In this document: piece by piece, positions 41,812 to 50,825 of the stretch | Layout of the letters: the number at the start of each line of letters is the position of its first letter | How positions within the stretch are numbered: position 1 is the first letter of the stretch | From: Haloarcula amylolytica JCM 13557 | GTDB lineage: Archaea; Halobacteriota; Halobacteria; Halobacteriales; Haloarculaceae | Reading direction: 5' to 3' | Length of the DNA stretch: 64,000 nucleotides | Assembly (NCBI RefSeq): GCF_000336615.1 | Contig: NZ_AOLW01000024.1 | Location: 134,444-198,443, forward strand | Program-made: the position numbers and the translations under genes | Notes under the pieces: generated by a model | Told to the model about the DNA's origin: nothing | The model's input: only the letters and a program-made list of their open reading frames with translations | The model's database searches: none

Positions 41812-42603
41812 TTACTCGTAGTGTGTCGGGGCCGCCGCCTCGACGGCCTCGCAGGCCAGCGCCTCGAAATCGGCCTGGTCGGGGACGACGTCGACCGAGA
41901 TGCCGGCGTCCTCGGCCGTCTCCCGCGTCGGCTCGCCGATCGCGCCGACAGTCGCCTCGTTCAGCCCGTCGATAGCGGACTCGCGGACGCCGCGCTCCGC
42001 GGCCGCATCGAGGAAGTGCTCGACCGTGAGCGAGGAGGTAAACAGCGCCGCGTCGAGGTCCCCGCTGGCCGCCAGTGCAGCGGATTCGCCCGATCCCGGC
42101 GGCCGGACCAGCCGATACAGCACGGTCTCGTGGACGTACGCGCCGGCGGCCTCCAGCCCGTCAGTCAGCACCGCGGAGCCGTGGTCCGACCGGGCGACTT
42201 CGACTCTTGCGCCGGCCACCGCCCTGGCCAGCGTTTCGACCAGTCCCGTCGAAGAGTACTCCGCGGGGATGATGTCGACGCCGTAGCCGGCCTCGTGGAG
42301 CGCCCCGGCGGTCGACTCGCCGATGGCACACACCGTCGCCTCGCCGGGGTCCCAGCCGGCTTCGGCGGCGAGTTCGACGCCGGTCTTGCTCGTCAGAACG
42401 ACGTAGTCGGCGTCGGTGCGCGGCGTGACTCGGTCGTCGTCATCGCTTTCGTCACTGGCGCTTGGCATCGTTGCCGGTTCGACCGCCAGCATCGGGTCCG
42501 GGACCGGGTCGGCACCCAGCGACTCCAGCAGTTCGACCGCGTCGTCGAGGCGGTCGTCGGCCGGGCGGAAGGCGGCCACGCGAAGGCGGGGTTCCTCTCG
42601 CAT
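41812..42603 (-). CDS. hemD: Uroporphyrinogen-III synthase
   Basis: A 263-aa two-lobed enzyme that cyclises hydroxymethylbilane with ring-D inversion. Seen: V-A-A-F-R-P near 9-14, T-S-K-T-G-V near 63-68, the A-I-G-E-S-T motif near 80-85, and T-S-S-L-T-V near 190-195. It is the third gene of hemC-cobA-hemD, with its ATG sharing a base with the cobA stop. The frame is open far upstream, but the start at this coupled ATG matches the family length. Confidence 0.9.
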   Translation of the reverse strand: MREEPRLRVAAFRPADDRLDDAVELLESLGADPVPDPMLAVEPATMPSASDESDDDDRVTPRTDADYVVLTSKTGVELAAEAGWDPGEATVCAIGESTAGALHEAGYGVDIIPAEYSSTGLVETLARAVAGARVEVARSDHGSAVLTDGLEAAGAYVHETVLYRLVRPPGSGESAALAASGDLDAALFTSSLTVEHFLDAAAERGVRESAIDGLNEATVGAIGEPTRETAEDAGISVDVVPDQADFEALACEAVEAAAPTHYE

Positions 42604-43355
42604 CAGTACCCCTCCAGGAACTCCACCACCCGCTCGCGCTCGCCGGCTACCTCGCCGATAACAGTGATAGCAGGGGGTTCGATGCCGGCTTCGTCGCGGA
42701 CCGAGACGATGGTGTCGAGCGTGCCGGTGGCGACCTGCTGGTCCGGCCAGGTCGCCCGTTCGATGAGCGCCACGGGCGTGTCGGGGTCCATCCCCGCCTC
42801 GCGCAGCGCCTCGGTGTACTGTGGCAGTTTGCCGACGCCCATCAGGACGACGAGCGTGCCGCCGGTCGCCGCGAGCGCCGCCCAGTCGACAGCGGATTCG
42901 TCCTTCGTGGGGTCCTCGTGGCCCGTGACGAAAGAGACAGAAGAGGTGTAATCGCGGTGCGTGACCGGAATCCCGGCGGCTTCGGGGCCGGCTATCGCGC
43001 TCGTGATACCCGGGACAACCTCGACCGGAATCCCGTTCTCCGCGAGATGGGCCAGTTCCTCGCCGCCGCGGCCAAACACCGTCGGGTCGCCGCCTTTCAG
43101 TCGGACGACGGTGTTGCCGTCCTCGGCGAGTTCGACCAGCCGGGCGTTGGTGTACTCCTGGGGCGTCCACTCGCCGCCTGCGCGCTTGCCCACGTCCTCG
43201 CGCTTCTCCTCGGGAATCATCCCGATGATTTCCGGGCCGGGGAGCTTGTCGTGGAGCACCACGTCGGCCTCCTCCAGCAGGCGCTTTGCCTTGACTGTCA
43301 GCAGGTCCGGGTCGCCGGGTCCGGAGCCGACCAGGTACACTTTGCCTGTGGTCAT
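42603..43355 (-). CDS. cobA: Uroporphyrinogen-III C-methyltransferase
   Basis: A 250-aa SUMT that adds two methyl groups to uroporphyrinogen III to make precorrin-2, the branch point to cobalamin and sirohaem. Seen: G-S-G-P-G-D-P-D-L-L-T near 11-21, R-L-K-G-G-D-P-T-V-F-G-R-G-G-E-E near 84-99, V-P-G-I-T-S-A-I near 113-120. It lies between hemC (4-nt overlap) and hemD (1-nt overlap), an operon supplying the first tetrapyrrole steps. Confidence 0.96.
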   Translation of the reverse strand: MTTGKVYLVGSGPGDPDLLTVKAKRLLEEADVVLHDKLPGPEIIGMIPEEKREDVGKRAGGEWTPQEYTNARLVELAEDGNTVVRLKGGDPTVFGRGGEELAHLAENGIPVEVVPGITSAIAGPEAAGIPVTHRDYTSSVSFVTGHEDPTKDESAVDWAALAATGGTLVVLMGVGKLPQYTEALREAGMDPDTPVALIERATWPDQQVATGTLDTIVSVRDEAGIEPPAITVIGEVAGERERVVEFLEGY

Positions 43356-44506
43356 TCCTCGTCCTCCTCCCGCACCGTCGAGGCGTCGTCGTCGGCGCCT
43401 GTCGAGTCCCGCTTGGCCTCGGCAATGAGGTCGTCAGCGCCCTGTTCGGCGAGTTCCGCCGCGAGGTCCTGTGCCGCGTCGATGTGGTACTCGGCCGGGA
43501 CATCGCGGCCGACCGAGACCTCCTCGGTGCCGTCCTGTGAGAGCACGCGCACCCGCGTGTGGACGACGCCGCCTTCCAGGTGGGCGTGGACGCCGATGGG
43601 CGCGACACAGCCGCCGCCCAGTTCTTCGAGAATCGTCCGCTCGACGGTCGTCTCGACACGCGTCTGGGGGTCGTCCAGCCGGTCTTTGATGTCCAGCGCG
43701 AGGTCGCCGTCGACGGCGGTCACCGCCAGCGCGCCCTGCCCCGGGGCCGGAACGAACCGGTCGGGGTCGAGGTCGGACATCCCGACGTAGCGCGTGAGCC
43801 CGGCCCGGTGGAGGCCCGCCTTCGCCAGCACGATGGCGTCGTACTCCACGTCCGGGTCCCGCTCCATCGCTCGACGCTCAAACTCGGTGAGGTCGTCGAA
43901 CCACTCCTCGACCGTGCGGTCGTAGGGGTGTTCGTCCTCTTCGTCGGTGTCGGGGTCACCGGCGTTGCCCTTCCGCTCCTGTTCGGCCTCGTGGCGCTCC
44001 TGATGTTCCTGCTGGAGCGACGGGGCCAGCAGTTTCGCGATGCGCGTGTCGACGTTGCCCCGGAGCGGTTCCACGGTGAGGTCGTCGCGCTCGGCGAGCA
44101 ACTGTGCCTTGCGTCGCAGGCTCGACGTACCGACAGTTGCACCCTCCGGCAGTTCTTCCAACGAGTGGCCGTCCGGCGTCACCAGTACGTCCTCGGCGGC
44201 GGCCCGCTCGGGGACCGCCGCGACGACGAGGCGTTCGGGCCGTTCGGTCGGCATGTCCTTCATGGAATGGACCGCCGCGTCGAGTTCGCCGTCGAGAACC
44301 TTCTCGTCGAGGCTGCGAACGAACGCGCCGGTCTTGCCCAGTCGGTGGATGAGTTCGTCCCGTATCTGGTCGCCCGTCGTCTCCACCTCGACGAGTTCGA
44401 CCGACAGCCGGCGACTGCTCAGCGAATCCCGAACCGTCGCCGCCTGGCGCAACGCGAGGTCCGAGCCCCGCGTCGCCAGTTGCAGTGTCTCCCCGCGTGT
44501 TGTCAT
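43352..44506 (-). CDS. hemC: Hydroxymethylbilane synthase with acidic insertion
   Basis: A 384-aa porphobilinogen deaminase. It polymerises four porphobilinogens. Seen: L-A-T-R-G-S-D-L-A-L near 10-19, the S-M-K-D-M-P-T loop near 81-87, T-S-S-L-R-R near 127-132, and Cys300 (G-G-G-C-V-A-P), the dipyrromethane anchor. About 60 residues from 160 to 222, rich in Glu, Gln and Asp, are inserted after R-G-N-V-D-T-R-I-A-K-L; most HemC lack this. The inner M-T-T-R start was chosen over one 11 codons upstream. Confidence 0.95.
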   Translation of the reverse strand: MTTRGETLQLATRGSDLALRQAATVRDSLSSRRLSVELVEVETTGDQIRDELIHRLGKTGAFVRSLDEKVLDGELDAAVHSMKDMPTERPERLVVAAVPERAAAEDVLVTPDGHSLEELPEGATVGTSSLRRKAQLLAERDDLTVEPLRGNVDTRIAKLLAPSLQQEHQERHEAEQERKGNAGDPDTDEEDEHPYDRTVEEWFDDLTEFERRAMERDPDVEYDAIVLAKAGLHRAGLTRYVGMSDLDPDRFVPAPGQGALAVTAVDGDLALDIKDRLDDPQTRVETTVERTILEELGGGCVAPIGVHAHLEGGVVHTRVRVLSQDGTEEVSVGRDVPAEYHIDAAQDLAAELAEQGADDLIAEAKRDSTGADDDASTVREEDEE

Positions 44507-44576
44507 ACCCGACACTCCTCGGTCAGCGCGTAAAAGCACACTTCTTCGTCGGTTCGCACGGCCCCGCCAGCGCTGC

Positions 44577-45122
44577 TCACCACGGCTCGTTTTTCAGCCC
44601 GAGCAGGTAGGCGATGCCGTTGGTGACGACGTGCAACACCGGCGTCGCGACGACGACGACGACCAGCACCGGGAGCGTGAACGTCTCGGCAAACCACGAC
44701 GGCGCAGCCACGAGCGCACAGAGCAGCGCTCCGACGACGAAGTCCAGTTGGTCTAGCCCCGGGAACGCGGCCCCGCGCTCGCGGCCCGTCCGGCGTTTGA
44801 GGAAGGACGCGCCGATGTCCCCGAGCATCGCGCCGAAGGCGAGTCCGAGCCCCGCACGGAGCGGAAACGTCGGGAGGTCAGTCCCCAGTGCGGCGCTCAC
44901 GCTGGGCGCGACCTGTGTCAGTCCGAGCGCGAGCAGCGTCCCGGCGGCGGTGCCGATGAGCGTCCCGCGCCAGGTCTTGCCGTCGCCCAGCACGCGCCGC
45001 CCGCCCCACGTTCGGCCGCCGTCTATCGGTCTGCCACCGCCGGCGAGTACCGCGGCGTTGTTCGGGATATACGCCGGCAACATCGCCCACAGCGCCCAGA
45101 CGACCGTGTCGACCGTCTCCAT
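44577..45122 (-). CDS. carS: CDP-archaeol synthase
   Basis: A 181-aa membrane protein of the former DUF46 family. It activates unsaturated archaetidic acid with CTP to CDP-archaeol in lipid synthesis. Seen: N-terminal P-A-Y-I-P-N-N-A near 16-23, D-G-K-T-W-R-G near 47-53, [13 protein letters not shown] near 101-113 and L-D-Q-L-D-F near 124-129, with about five transmembrane segments. The inner Met start fits an AGATTAAG box about 28 nt upstream. It lies about 70 nt before hemC on the same strand. Confidence 0.93.
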   Translation of the reverse strand: METVDTVVWALWAMLPAYIPNNAAVLAGGGRPIDGGRTWGGRRVLGDGKTWRGTLIGTAAGTLLALGLTQVAPSVSAALGTDLPTFPLRAGLGLAFGAMLGDIGASFLKRRTGRERGAAFPGLDQLDFVVGALLCALVAAPSWFAETFTLPVLVVVVVATPVLHVVTNGIAYLLGLKNEPW

Positions 45123-45330
45123 ATCCTCGCGGTCTGGTCCTGTCGTCTTAATCTGTGTGACTCGCTGCTGCAGTGATGGTTGCTTGCGTTGGTTCGGATG
45201 CGACGAGCCAGAAAGCCCCCGATCGGAGCCAGTCGGAGCTTTCTGGCTGTTGAGCACAGAGACGGCGACTCAGAGAGACGCTTCCACACCTGCGGCTAGC
45301 CACGTTTCTAAAAAAGATCGAGAACTGGCC

Positions 45331-45705
45331 TCAGAACGGCGCTTCGGGGCCTTCGTCTTCGTCGCCGCCGACGTCGCCGCCGCGGGATTCGCCGGGGAAC
45401 GACGGGCTCATGCCGCCGCTGCCGCCGGACATTCCTTCCTGCTGTTCCATCCCGGTACGCGCGGTGACCTCGTTGATCTCCGGGATCTCCTTGACCATGC
45501 GCGTCTTGATGGCCTGGATGGTCATCGGCGAGATGCCACAGCCGGAACAGGCGCCGCCGAGGCGGATCGTGACGCTGCCTTCCTCGCGGTCGATCTCCTC
45601 GATGGCCGCGCTCCCGCCGTGCATCTGGATCTGGGGGAAGTTGCGGCGCAGGAAGTTCGTGATTCGCTCGCGCAGGTCGTTGGCGTCCTCTGTGTCAGTG
45701 CTCAT
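45331..45705 (-). CDS. NifU C-terminal-domain Fe-S protein
   Basis: A 124-aa protein with one NifU-type domain; the C-S-G-C pair near 52-55 (G-G-A-C-S-G-C-G-I-S) would carry a bridging cluster on a dimer. The C-terminal 40 residues are Gly/Ser/Asp-rich and disordered. Such proteins deliver Fe-S clusters. The in-frame start 16 codons upstream looks non-coding, and an AGGTCTAAG box about 26 nt before this Met supports it. It is divergent from the HTH gene at 45851. Confidence 0.9.
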   Translation of the reverse strand: MSTDTEDANDLRERITNFLRRNFPQIQMHGGSAAIEEIDREEGSVTIRLGGACSGCGISPMTIQAIKTRMVKEIPEINEVTARTGMEQQEGMSGGSGGMSPSFPGESRGGDVGGDEDEGPEAPF

Positions 45706-45850
45706 AGTGAATTGTATTCCGTCCCGGGAGGGCTTAGACCTTTGGACTAACATCTATATGACGGGCGAGAAACCGCGACCCGCCGGCACCCGCCCGTAGT
45801 TACTCCGACCATACCTGAAGCTTCTACCGGCGGGGTGAGTAGCCCGTCGT

Positions 45851-46375
45851 ATGACACCCTCCGCTGACGAACCGCGGCTGTTCGAGTGTGAGACCTGCGG
45901 CGGCGTCGGCATCGGCGACAACCGGCCGGAGTGCTGTGGCAAGCCGATGGCGGCGACCGAGACAGGGGAGACGGCGGTCAGCGAGCCGTCACTCGAAACC
46001 CTGCTGCAGACCGTCTTCGATATGTCCGGCACTGAGCTGGATGTCTGTCTCTGCGTGATGGAAGGCGGCGAACTGACCGTAACGGCGCTGGCCGAACAAA
46101 TCGGCTACGACCGGAGCGTCGTCGCGCGGCATCTCAATCACCTCGCCGACCTCGGTGTCGTCGAGAAGCGCCGGCGAATCAGGCCGGAGGGCGGGCATGT
46201 GTACGTCTACACGCCACAGCCGCCCGAAGTAGTGCGTGAGCGGCTCCGCGGGGAGTTCCTGTCGTGGGTTCGGCTGGCGACTGCGCAGTTGGACGACCTG
46301 CAGCGCGAGAAGGTCGAGGCGATAGCCGACGCCAGAACCGACGAGCGACAGTGGACCGTGTTTCAGGAGCAGTAG
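45851..46375 (+). CDS. Winged-HTH regulator with N-terminal Cys cluster
   Basis: A 174-aa predicted transcription regulator. The N-terminus has a C-E-T-C pair near 13-16 and a C-C pair near 29-30, which could bind metal or a cluster. Residues about 48-135 form a TrmB/MarR-like winged helix: L-A-E-Q-I-G-Y-D-R-S-V-V-A-R-H-L near 78-93 is the recognition helix-turn-helix. A redox- or metal-sensing role is inferred. It is divergent from the NifU-like gene, about 145 nt away, so it could control that gene. Confidence 0.8.
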   Translation: MTPSADEPRLFECETCGGVGIGDNRPECCGKPMAATETGETAVSEPSLETLLQTVFDMSGTELDVCLCVMEGGELTVTALAEQIGYDRSVVARHLNHLADLGVVEKRRRIRPEGGHVYVYTPQPPEVVRERLRGEFLSWVRLATAQLDDLQREKVEAIADARTDERQWTVFQEQ

Positions 46376-46407
46376 CGGCGACCGCGACGGCTCAGGTACG
46401 GCCGATC

Positions 46408-46881
46408 TCAGATGCGGTCCGCGGTCACGGCGTAAACGACCGCGAGGACAGCGCCGTAGACGACGTGCCACAGCAGCGACGGCGGCGCGAAGTTCGGGAA
46501 CGGCGGCGAGGCGGGCGAGCCGACCGCGCCGAGCCAGACTGGCATCAGGAGCGCGGCAAAGAGCGCCCAGGTGGCGACGCCCCAGCCGACGCCGAGTCCA
46601 AGCAGTTCCCCGGGCGATTCCAGACTGAGGAGCCGCGCTAGCCCGGCGAACAGCACGCCCATCACAGCCCCATGGGAGAGGTGGACGACGAGGCCGGCCG
46701 CCGGGCTCGGCGGCGGCGCGAGTCCGTACAGGGACGGGATTGCGACGGCGAGCGTCGCGGTGTTCATCACCAGTATCAGCGCCCCCATGACGGCGCTCCC
46801 GGCGATACCGCCGAGCACGCCGGCTTTCCAGTTGCCGGTACTGACGTCGTACGTCTGTGTCGTCTCTGTCGTCGTTGACAT
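46408..46881 (-). CDS. Conserved four-helix membrane protein
   Basis: A 157-aa membrane protein. Residues 1-20 are a Thr-rich head, followed by four hydrophobic segments (about 22-45, 62-80, 93-112, 135-153) with H-L-S-H-G near 67-71. Related haloarchaeal proteins carry DUF6789-like labels, by recall. A minus-strand CTTTTGC box lies about 27 nt upstream. Confidence 0.72.
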   Translation of the reverse strand: MSTTTETTQTYDVSTGNWKAGVLGGIAGSAVMGALILVMNTATLAVAIPSLYGLAPPPSPAAGLVVHLSHGAVMGVLFAGLARLLSLESPGELLGLGVGWGVATWALFAALLMPVWLGAVGSPASPPFPNFAPPSLLWHVVYGAVLAVVYAVTADRI

Positions 46882-47029
46882 GCATGTGAACGGTCGCGCC
46901 GTCTAGCAAAAGAGCCGGCGTGGCTGTTCGACCTCGTGCCACGTCCCCGGAAGAACTATACACCGGCTCTCGGCAGCCATGGCCAGGCAGGCAGCTAACT
47001 TTCAAGCCGCGGCCGGACGGACGTGTGGT

Positions 47030-47602
47030 ATGGCAGACTCCGACACAGTGATGGCTCGGTTCGAAACCCCCGACATCGACGACCTCCCCGAAGACCTGCA
47101 GGAACGCATCGAAGAGGAGACCGAACGCGCCGGCTTCACGCCGAACATCTTCCCGGCGATGGCCTATCGCCCCTCGCACTTCCGGGCCTTTTTCGCGTAC
47201 CACGACGCGCTGGTCGAGGAGACGGCGCTGGAACGCGAGGAAGTCGAGCTGATAATCGTCGCCGTCAGCGGCGTCAACGACTGCCTCTACTGCATCGTCG
47301 CCCACGGTGCGCTGCTGCGGATCTACGCCGACGCGCCCAAACTCGCCGAGCAGGTCGCTGCGAACCACCGAACTGCGGACATCAACGAGACGCACAAGGC
47401 GATGCTCGATTTCGCGGTGAAGCTGACAGAATCGCCCGCCCGTATCGAGGACGCAGACCTCGAACGGCTGGAGGACCACGGCTACAGCCGCCGCGCTATC
47501 TGGGACATCGGCAGCGTCGCCGCCTTCTTCAATCTCTCGAACCGCCTCGCACAGCTCGCCGACATCCGCCCGAACGACGAGTTCTACGACCTGGGCCGCT
47601 GA
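47030..47602 (+). CDS. AhpD-like peroxidase-related enzyme
   Basis: A 190-aa protein of the carboxymuconolactone decarboxylase/AhpD superfamily. The redox motif C-L-Y-C-I-V-A-H is visible near 82-89, with V-S-G-V-N-D before it. The family includes peroxidase-related enzymes that reduce peroxides with two cysteines. An in-frame Met at 46979 adds 17 residues and has a TATA-like ACTATAC about 24 nt upstream, so the start is not certain; the inner one matches the family better. Confidence 0.85.
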   Translation: MADSDTVMARFETPDIDDLPEDLQERIEEETERAGFTPNIFPAMAYRPSHFRAFFAYHDALVEETALEREEVELIIVAVSGVNDCLYCIVAHGALLRIYADAPKLAEQVAANHRTADINETHKAMLDFAVKLTESPARIEDADLERLEDHGYSRRAIWDIGSVAAFFNLSNRLAQLADIRPNDEFYDLGR

Positions 47603-47628
47603 CTCGTGGGCCTACTGGCTACCCGACC

Positions 47629-47796
47629 TCACGTCGCTTCGGCCGGCCGCACCGCCCCAGCGCCACACTCCGGACAGGTCAGGCCCTCAACGGTCGCCAC
47701 GCGTTGTGCGAACTCGGTCTCGCAGTCAGCACAGCGGAACCGGTAGTGCTGGTCCCCGGAACCGAACAGCTCGGAAACTGTGTCAATCACACCCAT
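47629..47796 (-). CDS. Small zinc-ribbon protein (55 aa)
   Basis: A 55-aa protein starting M-G-V-I-D-T-V-S-E-L-F-G-S-G. It carries two Cys pairs, C-A-D-C near 25-28 and C-P-E-C near 44-47, a zinc ribbon. An AAGATTTTGG box about 29 nt upstream on the minus strand supports this inner Met rather than the longer frame. Function unknown; it ends in the 3' spacer of the AhpD-like gene. Confidence 0.72.
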   Translation of the reverse strand: MGVIDTVSELFGSGDQHYRFRCADCETEFAQRVATVEGLTCPECGAGAVRPAEAT

Positions 47797-47939
47797 ACTA
47801 GTACACTCAGCGTCGAAACCCCAAAATCTTCCGGCTGAGATACATTTTCGGTGGGGTTTGATACATATAGCATACATCACAGCGCGTATCTATACACCTA
47901 GTAGTTCTGGTCTTGCCTATCAGGGGCATCCACAGGTGT

Positions 47940-48077
47940 ATGAACAAAACACTCTATCTGATGCAGAAGGACAGCGAAACCCGAATCGAAGTTGACGACG
48001 ACGGCTACGACCGGATCATGGAGAACGGCAACGTCGTCGGCCACCACATGAGCAACCCCATCGTCAAGCTGACGTAA
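47940..48077 (+). CDS. Microprotein of 45 aa
   Basis: A 45-aa ORF below usual cutoffs: M-N-K-T-L-Y-L-M-Q-K at the start and N-P-I-V-K-L-T at the end. Its charged, beta-like pattern (R-I-E-V-D-D-D-G-Y-D) and codon use look like a real haloarchaeal protein. It lies in the spacer before taw1. No family is recognised. Confidence 0.6.
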   Translation: MNKTLYLMQKDSETRIEVDDDGYDRIMENGNVVGHHMSNPIVKLT

Positions 48078-48151
48078 GTTGCCCGACGGAGCGAACTGGC
48101 TGACGCGCAACATCCGGGAGTTTTTGCCGCTGGCTGTTAAACTGGTGTCCA

Positions 48152-49132
48152 ATGAGTGACGCCGACGGCGGTCCGAAACAGGTCTCGGACCCGGCCTACC
48201 ACAGTGAGAACCACACGGCCGCCCAGACCTGCGGCTGGACGAAAAACGCCCTTCGCGGTGAGGGGAAGTGTTACAAGTACATTTTCTACGGTATCGAGTC
48301 CCACCGCTGCATCCAGATGACGCCGGTCGTGAAATGCAACGAGCGGTGCGTGTTCTGCTGGCGCGACCACGCCGGCCACGCCTACGAACTCGGCGACGTG
48401 GAGTGGGACGACCCCGCGGCGGTCGCCGACGCCTCCGTGGAACTCCAGCGGAAGTTGTTGTCGGGCTTCGGCGGCAACGACGAGGTACCGCGCGAGGTGT
48501 TCGACCAGGCGATGGAGCCGCGCCACGTCGCCATCTCGCTGGACGGCGAACCGACGCTCTACCCGCATCTGCCGGAACTCATCGAAGAGTTCCACGACCG
48601 CGACATCACTACGTTCCTCGTCTCCAACGGGACCAACACGGAGATGCTAGAGCGGTGTGACCCGACCCAGCTATACGTCTCCGTCGACGCCGCCGACCGC
48701 GGGACGTTTGATTCGACGGTACAGGCGATGGACGACGACGCCTGGGACTCGCTCATCGACACGCTGGACGTCCTGGCCGAGAAAGACGACACCCGCACCG
48801 TCATCCGGACGACGCTGGTCAAAGGCCACAACATGCACCACCCCGAGTGGTACGCGGCGATGTGTGACCGGGCCGATGCGGACTTCGTCGAGATGAAGGC
48901 ATACATGCACGTCGGCCACTCGCGGGGCCGCCTCGACCGGGACTCCATGCCCGACCACAGCGAGGTCCGGGAGTTCACCCGAGAGATGGGCGAGTACCTC
49001 CCCGACCACGACGTGCTGAAGGAGGTCGAGGACTCCCGCGTGGCGATGCTCGCCGAGGACGAGAACACATGGGTTCCGAAACTGGAGAAGTCAAGCGAGT
49101 TCTGGGAGCAGGACTCGCTCGTTGAATACTAA
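48152..49132 (+). CDS. taw1: tRNA 4-demethylwyosine synthase TYW1
   Basis: A 326-aa radical-SAM enzyme that makes the tricyclic imG-14 base from m1G37 of tRNA-Phe with pyruvate. Cys62, Cys66 and Cys69 form the C-x3-C-x2-C cluster motif ([10 protein letters not shown]). S-L-D-G-E-P-T-L-Y near 129-137 binds SAM, and K-A-Y-M-H-V-G near 249-255 is a family hallmark. A second cluster may use Cys27, Cys40 and Cys53. The length is typical of archaeal TYW1 without a flavodoxin domain. Confidence 0.95.
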   Translation: MSDADGGPKQVSDPAYHSENHTAAQTCGWTKNALRGEGKCYKYIFYGIESHRCIQMTPVVKCNERCVFCWRDHAGHAYELGDVEWDDPAAVADASVELQRKLLSGFGGNDEVPREVFDQAMEPRHVAISLDGEPTLYPHLPELIEEFHDRDITTFLVSNGTNTEMLERCDPTQLYVSVDAADRGTFDSTVQAMDDDAWDSLIDTLDVLAEKDDTRTVIRTTLVKGHNMHHPEWYAAMCDRADADFVEMKAYMHVGHSRGRLDRDSMPDHSEVREFTREMGEYLPDHDVLKEVEDSRVAMLAEDENTWVPKLEKSSEFWEQDSLVEY

Positions 49133-49273
49133 CGGTATCGTGCGACGAGGAACCACCATCACAGCGGTGTGATAGGGTCGAACGTGTTAGGCAGCGGCTT
49201 GAATTGTATCCAGTAGAAACGGTAAGACGCGCTTCTGCTACCAACCCCGTACCAGTTTTTCTCCGTTCCAAAA

Positions 49274-49289
49274 GTGGAATGCATTCCAC
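49274..49289. promoter_or_regulatory. 16-bp palindromic candidate operator of rbkR
   Basis: GTGGAATGCATTCCAC, a perfect inverted repeat, ends 40 nt before the rbkR ATG at 49330 (7 nt before an alternative in-frame ATG at 49297). It fits a homodimeric winged-HTH regulator. RbkR, which this operon encodes, is known to control riboflavin genes in archaea, so autoregulation is the simplest reading. Location relative to TATA is uncertain. Confidence 0.6.
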
Positions 49290-49329
49290 CTTCGGTATGC
49301 TTATCCGGCGGGAATCCCTACTGCAGTGC

Positions 49330-50028
49330 ATGGCTGAATCAACGGGACAGGGCGTCGGTCGGGACGAACTGGCGACGCTGAAACTGCTCGCCCTCGACGG
49401 TGCGCTCGACGAGTCGGCAAAGGTGTCCTGTGCCGATCTCGCGGAACGACTGGACGCCTCGAACCAGACCGCCTCGCGGCGGCTCCAGCGGCTCGAAGAC
49501 GCCGGGCTGCTGGCCCGAGACATCGTCAGTGACGGACAGGAGGTCGAACTGACCGGGGACGGCGAGCGACGCCTCCAGTCCGAGTACGCCGACTACCGGC
49601 GCATCTTCGAATCCGACGCCAGCGTCGACCTGACCGGCGTGGTCACCTCGGGGATGGGAGAGGGGCGGCACTACATCACGCTGCCGGGCTACATGGAACA
49701 GTTCATCGAACGGCTGGGGTACGAGCCGTTCGCGGGCACGCTCAACCTCGAACTCACGGCCGAGAGCGTCCGCAAGCGGGCGCGGATGAGCGCCATCGAA
49801 CCGGTCACCATCGAGGGCTGGGAGGACGACGAGCGGACGTACGGCCCCGCGTACTGCTACCCCGCCTCGATAGAGGGCAGCGACGGCGAGTACGAGCCGG
49901 CCCACGTCATCGCGCCCGAGCGGACCCACCACGGCGAGGAGCAACTCGAAGTGATTGCACCGGAAAAGCTCCGCGAGGTGCTGGAACTGGCCGACGGCGA
50001 TGAGGTGATCGTGCATGTCTCGGAGTGA
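49330..50028 (+). CDS. rbkR: CTP-dependent riboflavin kinase with regulatory HTH
   Basis: A 232-aa two-domain protein. Residues about 12-65 form a winged-HTH (recognition part [10 protein letters not shown] near 46-55), and about 100-228 the archaeal RibK fold with G-M-G-E-G-R-H-Y near 108-115, which binds CTP. It makes FMN from riboflavin. Fusions of this type are called RbkR and act as regulators of riboflavin genes. An in-frame start at 49297 is possible (M-L-I-R-R-E). It overlaps ribB by 14 nt, forming one operon. Confidence 0.93.
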   Translation: MAESTGQGVGRDELATLKLLALDGALDESAKVSCADLAERLDASNQTASRRLQRLEDAGLLARDIVSDGQEVELTGDGERRLQSEYADYRRIFESDASVDLTGVVTSGMGEGRHYITLPGYMEQFIERLGYEPFAGTLNLELTAESVRKRARMSAIEPVTIEGWEDDERTYGPAYCYPASIEGSDGEYEPAHVIAPERTHHGEEQLEVIAPEKLREVLELADGDEVIVHVSE

Positions 50029-50689
50029 GGAAACCGCCGTCGACGCCGACAGCGTGGCCGACGCCGTCGCCGCCTTCGCCCGCGGCGAGCCGGTGCTGAT
50101 CCACGACGCCGCCGACCGCGAAGGCGAGACCGACCTCGTCTATCCGGCCGGTGCCGTCAGCCCCGACGCCGTCGCCCGGATGCGAAACGACGCCGGCGGG
50201 CTCGTCTGTGTCGCCCTCTCTGACCGCGTCGCCGAGGCGCTGGAACTGCCGTTCATGCAGGAGGTCCTCGACCACCCGACGGCGGCCGACCACGACCTCG
50301 CCTACGACGAGCGCTCCTCGTTCTCGCTGACGGTGAACCACCGCGACACGTTCACCGGGATCACCGACGACGACCGCTCACTGACGATCCGAGAGTTGGC
50401 TGCCGCCGCGACGGACCCCGACCCAGAGGCGTTCAGCGAGGCGTTCCGGTCGCCGGGCCACGTCCACCTCCTCCGGGCAGCCCCGGACGGCCTGGCCGAC
50501 CGCGAGGGCCACACCGAACTCGCGCTCGAACTCGCCGACGCGGCCGACCTGCCAGCGGCCGCCGTCGTCTGTGAGATGCTGGACGATGAGACGGGCGCAG
50601 CGCTGCCCCCGGCAGCAGCGCGGGCCTACGCCGACCGCGAAGGGCTTGTGTACGTCGAAGGTGCCAGCCTGCTAGAGCGATTCGACTGA
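50015..50689 (+). CDS. ribB: 3,4-dihydroxy-2-butanone 4-phosphate synthase
   Basis: A 224-aa enzyme that makes the four-carbon unit of riboflavin from ribulose 5-phosphate. Seen: D-R-E-G-E-T-D-L near 31-38 (acidic metal site), F-S-L-T-V-N-H near 102-108 and S-P-G-H-V-H-L near 145-151, with C-E-M-L near 181-184. The start lies inside rbkR (14-nt overlap), so expression is coupled and likely controlled by the palindrome upstream of rbkR. Confidence 0.95.
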   Translation: MSRSEETAVDADSVADAVAAFARGEPVLIHDAADREGETDLVYPAGAVSPDAVARMRNDAGGLVCVALSDRVAEALELPFMQEVLDHPTAADHDLAYDERSSFSLTVNHRDTFTGITDDDRSLTIRELAAAATDPDPEAFSEAFRSPGHVHLLRAAPDGLADREGHTELALELADAADLPAAAVVCEMLDDETGAALPPAAARAYADREGLVYVEGASLLERFD

Positions 50690-50825
50690 TACTGGTGGCT
50701 GTAGCTGAGACAGAGTAGTCACCACTCCGTGCCGCAGAATTATTGAGAGAGCAACGTCCGACAGTGTGGGAAGCAGACAGCCAGTGTTTATTTCCAGCAA
50801 TCACGGGACTGGACCGGTTTGCGAG

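Noticed and set aside
41812..43659. 615-aa reading frame covering hemD and parts of cobA and hemC
   Set aside because: Only the hemD part is real; the remainder is an Arg-rich out-of-frame reading of cobA and hemC.
45989..47479. 496-aa minus-strand ORF
   Set aside because: It crosses three better genes in different frames and has an Arg-rich, motif-free sequence.
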